The translations under genes were made by a program, and so were the position numbers. A stretch of DNA of 52,824 bases from positions 1-52,824 of the forward strand of contig CAIZNN010000135.1 in NCBI GenBank assembly GCA_903934285.1, in the 5' to 3' direction. The notes beneath the pieces were generated by a model, which was not told the origin of the DNA, did no database searches, and worked only from the letters and a program-made list of their open reading frames with translations. Position 1 is the first letter of the stretch. Each line of letters starts with the position of its first letter. Positions 44,253 to 52,569 of this stretch are shown piece after piece. This stretch comes from Akkermansiaceae bacterium (GTDB taxonomy: Bacteria > Verrucomicrobiota > Verrucomicrobiia > Verrucomicrobiales > Akkermansiaceae).

Positions 44253-44483
44253 TTACCGGATTAGCGACATTTCGATGCACGAAGTGCGAAGCGGGAAGCC
44301 GCGGCGATGCTGCTTCCATGCCGCCATCGTCCGCGACGCCACCCCGTCTTCCACCAGCACGCTCTTGAACGCATCCTCCCACAACCCGCCGCTGCGCCCG
44401 TGCTTGCGATTGTACCATTGCGTGAAGCGCTGCAGCAACCCTTTCATGTACATCCGCATGTAGGTCCGCAGTTGTTCCTTGTC
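44253..44483 (-). pseudogene. Fragment of a REP-type (IS200-like) transposase
   Basis: The minus strand reads DKEQLRTYMRMYMKGLLQRF, then TQWYNRKHGRSGGLWED and FKSVLVEDGVA. This is the part of REP-associated tyrosine transposases just before the catalytic Tyr region (compare YN-x-x-HGRxGxLW). The frame has a stop just upstream, and the N-terminal HUH domain and the downstream YIxLNPVRAG part are missing. It is a decayed remnant that ends 131 bases before the alpha-galactosidase start. Confidence 0.65.
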
Positions 44484-44613
44484 CTATTTCCCGAATGCAC
44501 AAGAAGAATTTTCACTAGAATTGGTTTGGTTTTTCCGCAGGCCACGATTGCCAGCTGCGCCTCCACCGCATAAAATGATTCCCCCAGCGAAGAAAAACCC
44601 GCAACAAAAGGCA

Positions 44614-46827
44614 ATGAAATATCCGCTTACTCCACTGATTACAGTCCACATGGGAGCCGTGCTGCTGGCCATCGCTTCTGCGTTGCCGGCGTTTTGTGCT
44701 GCACAGAATCCGGCCTCTTTCAGTTTGTCCACTAAAACCTTCAGGATGGATTACTCGGTGGCCAAGGACGGCTCGCTGCAGTGCGCCATGAAGAAGCCTG
44801 ACGGCAGTGGGGATCTTCCGGTCGGCGGACAGGTTTTCCCGGCGCGAACTGTCAAAGATAATTCCGGCAACACCCATGACCAGCGTTACAGCGGACCGGT
44901 GATTGCAACCTCTGCCAATGGCGGAAACTTTCCCGAACTTGTCTACAAGTCCCACACCGTCACCCAGCAATCTGCCAATGTTGAGCACGCCACGGTAGTC
45001 CTGTGCGATGCAACAACTCCGCTCCGCGTCGAACTGCATGTTCGCGCCTACAAGGAGGAGAGTATCATCGAGCAGTGGACGACTTTGACCAACCACACGG
45101 ACAAGACCGTCTTCGTGGAGCGGCTGGATTCAGCGTTCTTGCAAAGCCAGACGGGCAACAACACCTATCTGGAGTGGTTTGATTGCCGTGAGGGCAATGA
45201 AGCCGGGCGGCCGGAGCGCGAAAAGCTTTCCAAGGGATTACGCATTCTGGAAAGCCGCCATGGGAACCGCCACACCACCGGGCCGGAACCATTTTTCACG
45301 CTTGGATTCGGCGCGCTCCCCGAAGAAGGTAAAGTCCCATGTCTTGTTTCGGCGCTGAGCTGGTCAGGCAGCACCCGCCTCTCGTTTGAGATCAATGATC
45401 TCAATATCCTTGAGGTTTCCTGTGGCGTAAACCAACCGCGTCCGGTTCCAGTGGATCCCGGCAAATCCATGACGTCGCCGGAGTTCGTCTATTCGTTCAG
45501 CGAGGCAGGCAAAGGACCTGCGAGCCGCAATTTCCACCGCTGGATGCGCCGTTACGGCATGCGTGACGGCAACCGCTTGCGCCTGGTGGACAACAACTCG
45601 TGGGAAGGTTGCGGGATGAATGTCACTGAGCAATCAGTGATCGAAATGATGAAGATGAGCGCTGAGCTTGGCATCGAACTCTATGTGATGGACGACGGCT
45701 GGTTCGGCAACGGGAATAATGCGCGGTCGAACGACAGTGCCGGGCTTGGCGACTGGCAGCTGAACCGGCAGCGGTTCCCCAACGGTCTTGACCCGCTGCT
45801 CAAGGCGGGCAAGGAAAACCATATCGAGTTCGGGATCTGGTTCGAGCCTGAGATGATCAATCCCAACAGCGATCTTTTTGTGAAGCATCCGGAATGGGTG
45901 ATGAGAATCCCTGGCCACGACCTCGTGCTGCGGCGCAACCAGGCGGTGCTGGATCTTGCCAATCCGGAAGTACAGGATTTCATGTACCATGCCGTGGCAG
46001 ACGTTCTATCAACCTATCCAGGGATTCGCTTTGTCAAGTGGGATGCAAACTCCAGCATCAACAATCCGTATTCGCCCTTCCTCGGGCCTGACCGGCAAGG
46101 CGAAATGCTCAACCGCTACATGGCCGGATACTACGGCGTGATGGAAAAGCTGGTCACCACTTTTCCCAAGGTGGATTTCCAAGCCTGCGCCGCCGGCGGC
46201 GGGCGCGCCGATATCGGCGCGCTGAAATCCAACCACACCTTCTGGCCGAGCGACAATACCCATCCTGGTTATCGGCTTGGCGCGATATGGAATTTCACCA
46301 CTTGCATGCCAGCGCTTGCGCCGACATGCCATGTCACCCATGCCGGGGGGGAATTCCGGCCCAAATACCGCTTTGATATCGCCATGATGGGACAGCTCGG
46401 GATGGAGGTGGATCCGCGCAAGTCATCGGCGGATTATCTGGCGGCTTCCAAGGTCGGCATCGCCGCCTACAAAAGCGTCCGCGAAATCGTCCAGTTCGGC
46501 GACCAGTACCGCCATCAGAGCCCGTTCGATTCCGCAACCCCTTCGTTGAATTATGTCTCAGCGGAGCAGAATCGTGCCGTGATACTGGCATACCAGACTG
46601 GGGATCTCAAGCAGCCCAGAACGGTTGCCAGTCCGGTGTCCGGACTTGATCTGGCACGCAACTATCGCGTGGCGGAAATCAATCTGCCGCCCGGCGACGA
46701 CAATCCGCGCCTGGCGCCGTGCGCCAAGCAGGTCCAGACAGGAAGCGAGTGGATGGAGCAGGGAATTCCGTTAGTCTTCACCCGTGCATTTGACAGTGCC
46801 GCGGTGACGCTGGAAGCGGTGAAATAA
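44614..46827 (+). CDS. Secreted alpha-galactosidase, glycoside hydrolase family 36
   Basis: The product has 737 residues from ATG 44614, which gives a signal peptide ending AFCAAQ; an ATG 135 bases upstream lacks this. An N-terminal beta-sandwich (to about 330) is followed by the GH36 barrel: MDDGWFG, WFEPEMINPNSDL and FVKWDANSS with the nucleophile Asp at about residue 477. The acid/base Asp is at about residue 547 in FWPSDNTHPG, before CHVTHAGGE. It would hydrolyse alpha-galactosides in the periplasm or outside. No transporter or regulator lies next to it. Its surroundings are gene fragments, so it may have been gained by transfer. Confidence 0.93.
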   Translation: MKYPLTPLITVHMGAVLLAIASALPAFCAAQNPASFSLSTKTFRMDYSVAKDGSLQCAMKKPDGSGDLPVGGQVFPARTVKDNSGNTHDQRYSGPVIATSANGGNFPELVYKSHTVTQQSANVEHATVVLCDATTPLRVELHVRAYKEESIIEQWTTLTNHTDKTVFVERLDSAFLQSQTGNNTYLEWFDCREGNEAGRPEREKLSKGLRILESRHGNRHTTGPEPFFTLGFGALPEEGKVPCLVSALSWSGSTRLSFEINDLNILEVSCGVNQPRPVPVDPGKSMTSPEFVYSFSEAGKGPASRNFHRWMRRYGMRDGNRLRLVDNNSWEGCGMNVTEQSVIEMMKMSAELGIELYVMDDGWFGNGNNARSNDSAGLGDWQLNRQRFPNGLDPLLKAGKENHIEFGIWFEPEMINPNSDLFVKHPEWVMRIPGHDLVLRRNQAVLDLANPEVQDFMYHAVADVLSTYPGIRFVKWDANSSINNPYSPFLGPDRQGEMLNRYMAGYYGVMEKLVTTFPKVDFQACAAGGGRADIGALKSNHTFWPSDNTHPGYRLGAIWNFTTCMPALAPTCHVTHAGGEFRPKYRFDIAMMGQLGMEVDPRKSSADYLAASKVGIAAYKSVREIVQFGDQYRHQSPFDSATPSLNYVSAEQNRAVILAYQTGDLKQPRTVASPVSGLDLARNYRVAEINLPPGDDNPRLAPCAKQVQTGSEWMEQGIPLVFTRAFDSAAVTLEAVK

Positions 46828-46835
46828 GACAATAG

Positions 46836-47123
46836 GCCAATGCCTCACCCGCCGCACGGGCCACCGGCCAGGACCGTGCCGACCGCTACTGGAATGACTC
46901 ACGCGAAATCACCGCCGACCAAATCCGCGAGTTGTCCGCCGCCATCGTGCGCCAGGTGAAGAAACGCGACCCCATCATCCCGCTTGCGGAATTCATCAAC
47001 CGCCGCCTGAGCACCGGCGCCACGCTGGCCCAGGACATCACTCGCCGATCCGGGATGACACCGTCATCGACCGCGCCGCAGTCCGAGCAGTCCATTCCAA
47101 CGCAACGGGTTTACACTGTCTGA
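46836..47123 (+). pseudogene. C-terminal remnant of a pseudopilin cassette protein A (Verru_Chthon type)
   Basis: The frame is open from 46836 to the stop at 47121. It reads DRYWNDSREITADQIRELSA, then IVRQVKKRDPIIPLAEFINR and RLSTG. From memory this matches the conserved C-terminal part of Verru_Chthon cassette protein A (pattern WN-x-x-R-x-(L/I)T-x-x-Q-x-x-x-L-A-x-x-IV-x-x-V-(K/R)-x-R-x-P ... LA-x-F-(V/I)NRRL). No start codon or N-terminal part precedes it; a stop lies at 46833. It is therefore a decayed end of a larger gene. Confidence 0.55.
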
Positions 47124-47277
47124 ATCGCGCCAAAAAGGTGGCTCTTAGCGCCGTCAAATCGGCCAAACGGGGAATTTCGCCTTGCATCTGCCAACCCATT
47201 GAATAACTTTTGCCCGGCTACGATCCTCAAAACCGATAGTGCGACATAAATGCACCAAGGCCGGGAAAAAGCCATAC

Positions 47278-47352
47278 GCCGCTGTAGCTCAGGGGTAGAG
47301 CAGCTCATTCGTAATGAGCAGGTCGTCGGTTCGAATCCGACCAGCGGCTCCA
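47278..47352 (+). tRNA. tRNA-Thr (anticodon CGU)
   Basis: The full cloverleaf is present: acceptor GCCGCTG/CAGCGGC, D stem GCTC/GAGC, anticodon stem GCTCA/TGAGC with loop TTCGTAA, T stem GTCGG/CCGAC with TTCGAAT, and an encoded CCA end at 47350-47352. The anticodon CGT reads ACG codons. It sits within a stretch of gene fragments, as is common for integration sites. Confidence 0.96.
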
Positions 47353-47405
47353 TTGGAAATCAATGACTTACGACAGATAGAGCCTAGCGAGCCAACCGGC
47401 CGGGC

Positions 47406-47490
47406 CACCGAAAAGTCACCGAAAAGTCACCGAAAAGTCACCGAAAAGTCACCGAAAAGTCACCGAAAAGTCACCGAGCGTCACCGAATC
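47406..47490 (+). repeat. 11-bp CACCGAAAAGT tandem array beside tRNA-Thr
   Basis: Six perfect copies of CACCGAAAAGT lie at 47406-47471, followed by degenerate units CACCGAGCGT and CACCGAATCC. The array starts 54 bases after the tRNA and ends at the stop codon of the recombinase remnant. Confidence 0.95.
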
Positions 47491-47680
47491 CCGACAAGAG
47501 CCGCTTTCACCCGTTGAACCGTGGAACCGGGCTTGCCCGTGATCTTGGCGGTGTCTCTCACCGAATGTCCATCCTTGAGCCGACGAACCATGTCGGCATG
47601 TTTCTCCAATTGGCCCGCCGCAGGGCCAGGGGATAGAGGACATTCGGCAATTTCCAAGCTATTGCATACTGGATTGCTGG
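47481..47680 (-). pseudogene. C-terminal helix-turn-helix remnant of a resolvase-type recombinase
   Basis: The minus strand reads GQLEKHADMVRRLKDGHSVR, then DTAKITGKPGSTVQRVKAAL, and stops at 47481. This is the pattern of the C-terminal HTH of serine resolvases and invertases (...LK-x-G-x-S-(I/V)-R-(D/E)-x-A-(K/R)-x-(T/L)-G-x-x-x-STVxR). The frame is closed by TAG upstream near 47690 and no catalytic Ser domain is found. The fragment lies next to tRNA-Thr and the 11-bp array and is likely left from an integrated element. Confidence 0.55.
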
Positions 47681-47754
47681 TGATCTAACTATACATGAAC
47701 CATCTCCAGCCACCCCCAAAAAGTTCAGCAGCGCCTCTGAAATCGACACATAGT

Positions 47755-47875
47755 TTCCGGCACCGACCGAGTCAGCGACCAACTCACCGATCAAGTCGAA
47801 TCCCTGCTTCGGGTGCTGAAAAACAAGCCCCGCAGCGCGGTCGAGTGCATGACCCGCAGCGCGGCCGATGCGGTG
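47755..47875 (+). pseudogene. Possible remnant of a winged-helix C-terminus (Fic or AlbA_2-type protein)
   Basis: The plus strand reads DRVSDQLTDQVESLLRVLKN, then KPRSAVECM. This recalls the VTDQVTDQVxxLL linker and the start of the winged helix at the end of Fic and DNA-binding AlbA_2 proteins. A 19-base segment (CCCGCAGCGCGG) is repeated at 47830 and 47852. The frame is short and runs into the antisense of metG. Weak evidence. Confidence 0.3.
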
Positions 47876-49459
47876 CTACGACGCGGCGGGCTCCTCGAGC
47901 ACGATGCGCGGAAACACCGGCTTGGGCTTGCCGATGAGGTGGCCGTCGGGAAGCAAGCCCCAATGGAGGTCGGCGAGCTTGAGGGTTGTTAGATCGGGCA
48001 GGTTGAGCTGGGCGGCGAGCTTGGCGGCGGCATCCGGCAGGACCGGGGAGAGCAACACCGCGGCGTGGGCGACGCTTTCGGCGAGGTGATAGAGCACGCT
48101 GGCGAGGCGGTCCTGATTGACCGGATCCTTGTTGAGTTCCCAAGGTTTCATGCGCTCGGCATAGCCATTGCAGTACACGACGTGGCGGCTGATGGCTTCG
48201 AGACCGCGCGCGATGTCACACTCATCCATGGCGGCCTGATAGGCGGCGCTCGAGTCTGCCAGGGACGCTTGCAGCGCCTGCTCGTCGGGGGTGAGGGGGG
48301 CGCCGTGGCGGAGGATGCCGGCGGTGAAGCGCTGGCTCATGTTGAGGGCGCGGTTGCAAAGGTTGCCCAGCTCGTTGGCCAACTCGGTGTTGAAGAGCAT
48401 GATGAGGCGCTCCAAGTCGAAGTCCGAGTCCTTGCCGGTGACGATGTCGCGGACCAGGTAGTAGCGCACGGCATCGACGCCGAATTTATCGGCGAGTTCG
48501 TTAGGATCGACGATATTGCCGGTGGATTTGGAGAGTTTGTCGCCGCCCTTGCTGTTCCAGAAACCGTGGACGAGGAGACGGGGGAGTTGAGCCTCGGTGA
48601 AACCCATGGCGTGAAGCATGCACAGCCAGTAGATGCCGTGGGCGGGCACCAGGATGTCCTTGCCGATGAGATGAGTGCAGCGACTGCCGCCGACGTTCCA
48701 GAGCCGCGCAAAGTCCGGCAGGCCGGCGTCGGCCGCGGCGTGGTAACCCGCGAAGGAGATATAGTTGATGAGGGCATCGAACCAGACGTAGGTGACGAAG
48801 TTGGCGTCGAAGGGCAACTCGATGCCCCAGCGCAAGCGTTCCTTGGGGCGGGAGATGCACAAATCGGTGCCGGCGGAGCGATCCAAGGCGTTGAGCAGTT
48901 CGGCCCGGCGGAAGGCCGGAGTGATCAACTCCGGGTTATGCTCAATGACGGATTTGAGCCAAGCGGTGTGCTCGCTGAGGCGGAAATACCAGTTCTCTTC
49001 CTCGATCATGGTCACCTCGCCCCACTGCGGACCAAAGTTGCCGTGCTCATCGCGGTCGCGCTCCTGGAGGAATTGTTCCTGGCGCACCGAGTAGTACCCG
49101 GAGTGGGCTTTCTTATAGAGTTGGCCGCGCTGTTGGAGTTCGCTGAGGATCGCCTGAACGCAGGCCTTGTGGCGCGCATCGGTGGTCTCGGCCCAGCCGT
49201 CGTAATGAACCCCGAGTTTCTCCCACAGATTGAGAAACTGCTTGGTGGTGCGTTTGACAAAGGTGGCGGGGTGGACCCCTTCCTTGTCGGCGGTTTGTTG
49301 CACCTTCTGGCCGTGCTGGTCCACGCCTGTTAGAAAATACGCTTCCTCGCCGCGCAAGCGGCGGTAGCGGATGATCACATCGGCGAGCACCTTTTCGTAG
49401 GCATGGCCGATGTGCGGCGCGCCGTTGGTGTAGTCGATGGCAGTGGTGAGATAGAACAC
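47876..49459 (-). CDS. metG: Methionyl-tRNA synthetase
   Basis: The product has 527 residues. It has the class I signature HIGH (residues 16-19), the KMSKS-type loop GDKLSKSTGN at about 308, and an anticodon-binding helical domain in the C-terminal third (RALNMSQRF, MKPWELNKDP). The zinc knuckle Cys residues of the E. coli type are not seen; this fits the MetG2 type. There is no C-terminal tRNA-binding (EMAP) domain. It charges tRNA-Met in the cytoplasm. It begins directly at the end of the next upstream gene, so both are probably transcribed together. Confidence 0.96.
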   Translation of the reverse strand: MFYLTTAIDYTNGAPHIGHAYEKVLADVIIRYRRLRGEEAYFLTGVDQHGQKVQQTADKEGVHPATFVKRTTKQFLNLWEKLGVHYDGWAETTDARHKACVQAILSELQQRGQLYKKAHSGYYSVRQEQFLQERDRDEHGNFGPQWGEVTMIEEENWYFRLSEHTAWLKSVIEHNPELITPAFRRAELLNALDRSAGTDLCISRPKERLRWGIELPFDANFVTYVWFDALINYISFAGYHAAADAGLPDFARLWNVGGSRCTHLIGKDILVPAHGIYWLCMLHAMGFTEAQLPRLLVHGFWNSKGGDKLSKSTGNIVDPNELADKFGVDAVRYYLVRDIVTGKDSDFDLERLIMLFNTELANELGNLCNRALNMSQRFTAGILRHGAPLTPDEQALQASLADSSAAYQAAMDECDIARGLEAISRHVVYCNGYAERMKPWELNKDPVNQDRLASVLYHLAESVAHAAVLLSPVLPDAAAKLAAQLNLPDLTTLKLADLHWGLLPDGHLIGKPKPVFPRIVLEEPAAS

Positions 49460-51136
49460 TTAGCGTTTTTTATAGAGCTGCTCGACCTTGGCGTCGTCGA
49501 CGCGCGCAGTGAGCCAGGAATCAAACACGAGCGTTTCGTTTTGGGTGCTGGCGGAGGTGACTGCGGCATCGATGCTGGCAGCGCTGTTAGGGTCCTTGAC
49601 CACTTCCCGCTTGGCGACATGGACGATGAAGGCGCGGTCGGATTCGATGATGGGGTCGGCGATGCCGCCGGGATCCACCGTGGCGATGGCTTGGAACAGG
49701 TTTTGCGGCTCAGTGGCGCCGTCGGGCTTGTAACTGCTGGTGATGGCGGCGACGGTCTTGGCGTCGCTGAGGCCGGCCTCCTTGGCGGCCTCGGCGAAGG
49801 GTTTGCCGGCGGCGAGGGTGGCTTTGATGGCGGTGATGGCGGCTTCGGCGGCGGCCTTCATGTCGGCGGCGGCTTTGTCGGCGATGAATTGGGCGCGGGC
49901 ATCGGCGCGGGCTTCACCGAAAGTTTTCTCGCGGGCTTTTTCCTCGCCATCAAGGCGTGCGACCAGCCATTGGTTGTCGCCCACGGCGATGGGCTGGTGG
50001 AACTTTGAGACTGGGTCGGAGGTTTGCCGGATGTTGAAGAGTTCCTCGACGGCCTTGCCGCCGCGGGTCGAGGCGCGCACCTTGATGGCCAACTCGGCGG
50101 GGGCATCGGCCAAGGTGAAGAAATCGGTGGTCTTGATCTCCCAGCCGTTGCCCTTGGCCAGCGCTTCGAACTCGGCCCCCTTGCTCTCCTCGAGTTGATA
50201 GGTGAAATCATCCACCAACTTGTCGGTTTCGACTTGTTTCCTGCGGCGTTCCTCGGCGGCGGCAGCCGCTTTGAGCGCTTTGGCCTCGTCTTTTTTCTTG
50301 CGGGCGGCGGCCTTGACTTCGTCGGTGGCGGCGGCTTCGGCGAGCGATTCGGGGGCGTCGGGATCGGCGGCGGTTTCCGGGGGCAGCTCCGGGGTCACCA
50401 GGATATAGGAGAACTTGCGCCGCGGGGTGGTCATGAAGGCATCCTTGATCGGCTCCCAATAAGCTTTGATGTCCTCTTCGGTCGGCTGGATCTTATCCTC
50501 GAAGGTGCTGATATCGAGACGGGCGAGGTCGGCGTTGATTTGTTGTTTGCTGATGGCCAGGGTCTTGGCAACGGTATCCCGATCCGTGCCCAGACCGGCA
50601 CTGAGGATGGCTTTGAGCTTGCGTGAGGCGAGAAGGTCGGCAGCGAAATCGAGCAGGTCGTTTTCGGTCAAGCCGAGGCGGCCGATGCTCTTGTCGATGA
50701 AGTCGCGGTACGCTTTCGGGTTGAAGGCCTGGTCGGGTCCGGCAAACGCTTTCATCGAGCGGATCAAGGCAGACACCTCCTCCTCACCCGGATAGATGCC
50801 GAACTCGGCCTTGGCGTCACGCAACAGCACGCGACCGGTGAAGAACTTTTCGGCGAGGTCGCTCTCCGAGGTGGCACCCTTGGCGAGTTCGATCACGAAT
50901 TGGTAGGGTGCGTAATCGCCCGAGCGCAGCATCATCTGGGCCAGATTAACCGGACCGCTGCCCAGCTTGTTGAAGGACTTCTCGTCGTAGGTTTTGCCGG
51001 CAACGCGCAGGATCGCGACCCCGCCGCCAAGCGAGTTGCTGCGGCCGCGGGAAAAGTCGCCAAACACGAATGCCGCGGCCACCAGTACCAACCCGAAGAC
51101 CAGCAGGCCCTTGTATCTGTGAATTTTTTCAATCAT
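49460..51136 (-). CDS. PpiD/SurA-like periplasmic folding factor
   Basis: The product has 558 residues from the ATG at 51136-51134. One membrane span near the N-terminus (about residues 10-27: LLVFGLVLVAAAFVFGDF) is followed by a SurA-N-like domain (AQMMLRSGDYAPYQFVIELA). The centre is Ala/Lys/Glu-rich and helical. The C-terminal part (GGIADPIIESDRAFIVHVAK) resembles the end of a parvulin domain, but its active-site residues are unclear. Anchored in the inner membrane, it would chaperone exported proteins, which fits a window rich in exported proteins. It ends 1 base before metG. Whether it isomerises prolines is uncertain. Confidence 0.72.
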   Translation of the reverse strand: MIEKIHRYKGLLVFGLVLVAAAFVFGDFSRGRSNSLGGGVAILRVAGKTYDEKSFNKLGSGPVNLAQMMLRSGDYAPYQFVIELAKGATSESDLAEKFFTGRVLLRDAKAEFGIYPGEEEVSALIRSMKAFAGPDQAFNPKAYRDFIDKSIGRLGLTENDLLDFAADLLASRKLKAILSAGLGTDRDTVAKTLAISKQQINADLARLDISTFEDKIQPTEEDIKAYWEPIKDAFMTTPRRKFSYILVTPELPPETAADPDAPESLAEAAATDEVKAAARKKKDEAKALKAAAAAEERRRKQVETDKLVDDFTYQLEESKGAEFEALAKGNGWEIKTTDFFTLADAPAELAIKVRASTRGGKAVEELFNIRQTSDPVSKFHQPIAVGDNQWLVARLDGEEKAREKTFGEARADARAQFIADKAAADMKAAAEAAITAIKATLAAGKPFAEAAKEAGLSDAKTVAAITSSYKPDGATEPQNLFQAIATVDPGGIADPIIESDRAFIVHVAKREVVKDPNSAASIDAAVTSASTQNETLVFDSWLTARVDDAKVEQLYKKR

Positions 51137-51244
51137 GCAATGGGGCCTGCCGTTATTACAGGCGCGACGAGTTAAGAGCGGAGCGGGCCGGGCAGCAACC
51201 GTAATTTCGCCCACAGGCAAGAATAATTGCGGGGCCGCGCCAGC

Positions 51245-51559
51245 TCATGCAGTGGCTGGCGGCGCGGCGGCCGCGGCGGGAGACGGGCTGGCCGCGGGCG
51301 CGGCGTCGCTTTTCGCCGCGCTTTCCGTCTTGCTGCCGCCGTTCTCGGACTTGGCACCCGCTTGATAGGAGGACGACCGGTAGTCGGTTTGATAGAATCC
51401 GGAGCCCTTGAAAATGATGCCGGCTCCCGTTCCCATCAGGCGTTTGACCTGGCCGTCGCAGGCCGCCACGGGGCAGGACTCCAGCTTGGCGTCGTTCATG
51501 CTCTGAACCACCTCAAAACGGTTTCCACATTTCCGGCATTCGTAATCGTAAGTTGGCAT
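51245..51559 (-). CDS. FmdB-family zinc-ribbon regulator
   Basis: The product has 104 residues. It begins MPTYDYECRKCGNRFEV, with a second Cys pair (ESCPVAAC), the zinc ribbon of FmdB/CxxC_CxxC_SSSS proteins. FKGSGFYQTDYRSSSY is the typical Ser-rich end of the core. The last 40 residues are Ala/Ser/Pro-rich and disordered. Members are small putative regulators of unknown target. It is divergent from the L,D-transpeptidase gene. Confidence 0.88.
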   Translation of the reverse strand: MPTYDYECRKCGNRFEVVQSMNDAKLESCPVAACDGQVKRLMGTGAGIIFKGSGFYQTDYRSSSYQAGAKSENGGSKTESAAKSDAAPAASPSPAAAAAPPATA

Positions 51560-51645
51560 AGGTGCGGGACGGCAGCGATAGCAGGTTTCCCGCCACGCGC
51601 AACCCTTGGTTTGCCCCGCCGGGTTTTGCGGGCGGCGCTGTGGTC

Positions 51646-51674
51646 TTGACCGCAGGCGGGTTTGGGCCTATCCT
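51646..51674 (+). promoter_or_regulatory. Predicted sigma70-type promoter of the L,D-transpeptidase gene
   Basis: TTGACC (51646-51651), exact 17-base spacer, TATCCT (51669-51674). The ATG at 51690 is 15 bases later, so the leader is about 8-10 bases long. Confidence 0.6.
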
Positions 51675-51689
51675 CCGGCCGTTCCTTCC

Positions 51690-52322
51690 ATGAAGCCTCC
51701 CACCTCCCTGCCCGCGCACTGTGCCGCCACTGCCATTATTGCTTGTGCCCTCGCCGCCTGCGTGGATTCCCGTCCGCCGGGTTCGGACTACCTCGCCGAT
51801 GTGGGTGGGCCGGTGCGGCATGAAGCCTCGGGTGGCCCGCACCATCCGCCGCCAGCCATTCCGGATGACATTTCCTACTGGGATGGCGATGGGGTGGGCG
51901 GCAGTGCGCTCATCAAGATCAACCGCGACCAGCAAAAGGCGTCGTTCTACAAGGGCGGGGTGTTGGTCGGGGTGTCGCGGATTTCCAGCGGCAACGAAGA
52001 CCATGACACGCCCAAGGGGGTCTATAAGATCAAGGAAAAAGACAAGGACCACAAGTCCTCGATCTATGGGGTCTTCAAGGATGTGGCCAGCGGCCAGATG
52101 CTCAACGACAATGTCGATATCCGAGTGGACAAAGTCCCGCCAGGAGCGGTGTTTTACAATGCGCCGATGCCCAATTTCATGCGCTTTGCCGATGGCATTG
52201 GCATGCATACCGGCTACCTGCCGGGCTACGCGGCGTCCCACGGCTGCGTCCGCATGCCCCATCAGATGGCCGAGAAGTTCTTCGACAACGTGCAGATCGG
52301 AACCCCTGTGATCGTGGAGTGA
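51690..52322 (+). CDS. L,D-transpeptidase (YkuD) lipoprotein
   Basis: The product has 210 residues from ATG 51690. A lipoprotein signal ends LAAC (Cys about residue 27). The YkuD domain carries HTGYLPGYAASHGCVRMP near the C-terminus, with the catalytic Cys at about residue 186 and the required His and Arg. It would form 3-3 peptidoglycan crosslinks or attach proteins to peptidoglycan, from the inner or outer membrane. It lies alone behind its own promoter. Confidence 0.93.
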   Translation: MKPPTSLPAHCAATAIIACALAACVDSRPPGSDYLADVGGPVRHEASGGPHHPPPAIPDDISYWDGDGVGGSALIKINRDQQKASFYKGGVLVGVSRISSGNEDHDTPKGVYKIKEKDKDHKSSIYGVFKDVASGQMLNDNVDIRVDKVPPGAVFYNAPMPNFMRFADGIGMHTGYLPGYAASHGCVRMPHQMAEKFFDNVQIGTPVIVE

Positions 52323-52569
52323 GGGCGTCTCTGGCGAGGAGGCCCGTTCACCCGGCGGACCCGGCAACCACCGCAGGATCCGGAAAACCAGTTAGACCAA
52401 CCGCGGATGGAGCGGGTTGAGCGGATTGGAATGGAAGCCATTTGCAATTCAGGCGGGGCGGCAAATGGAGATCCCCCGGCCTGGCGATCCCCCGGCCTGA
52501 CGAAAACCATGAACTCCGAGGTTGGCATTTCAGGGCGTCAAATGCGGATTGCGCGTTGGCATCAGGACA
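52323..52569 (+). other. 247-base intergenic region with no gene seen
   Basis: No supported coding frame. GATCCCCCGGCCTG is present as a close direct repeat (around 52470 and 52486). No terminator with a T run. Confidence 0.5.

Noticed and set aside
47111..47353. 80-codon minus-strand frame starting MEPLVGFEPTTCSL
   Set aside because: This is the well-known false protein read from the complement of a tRNA gene.
47406..47490. Possible CRISPR array
   Set aside because: The units are contiguous 11-mers without spacers. The heptamer and 27-bp arrays also lack spacers, and no cas gene is present.
48065..49333. 422-codon open frame on the plus strand
   Set aside because: Antisense to metG.
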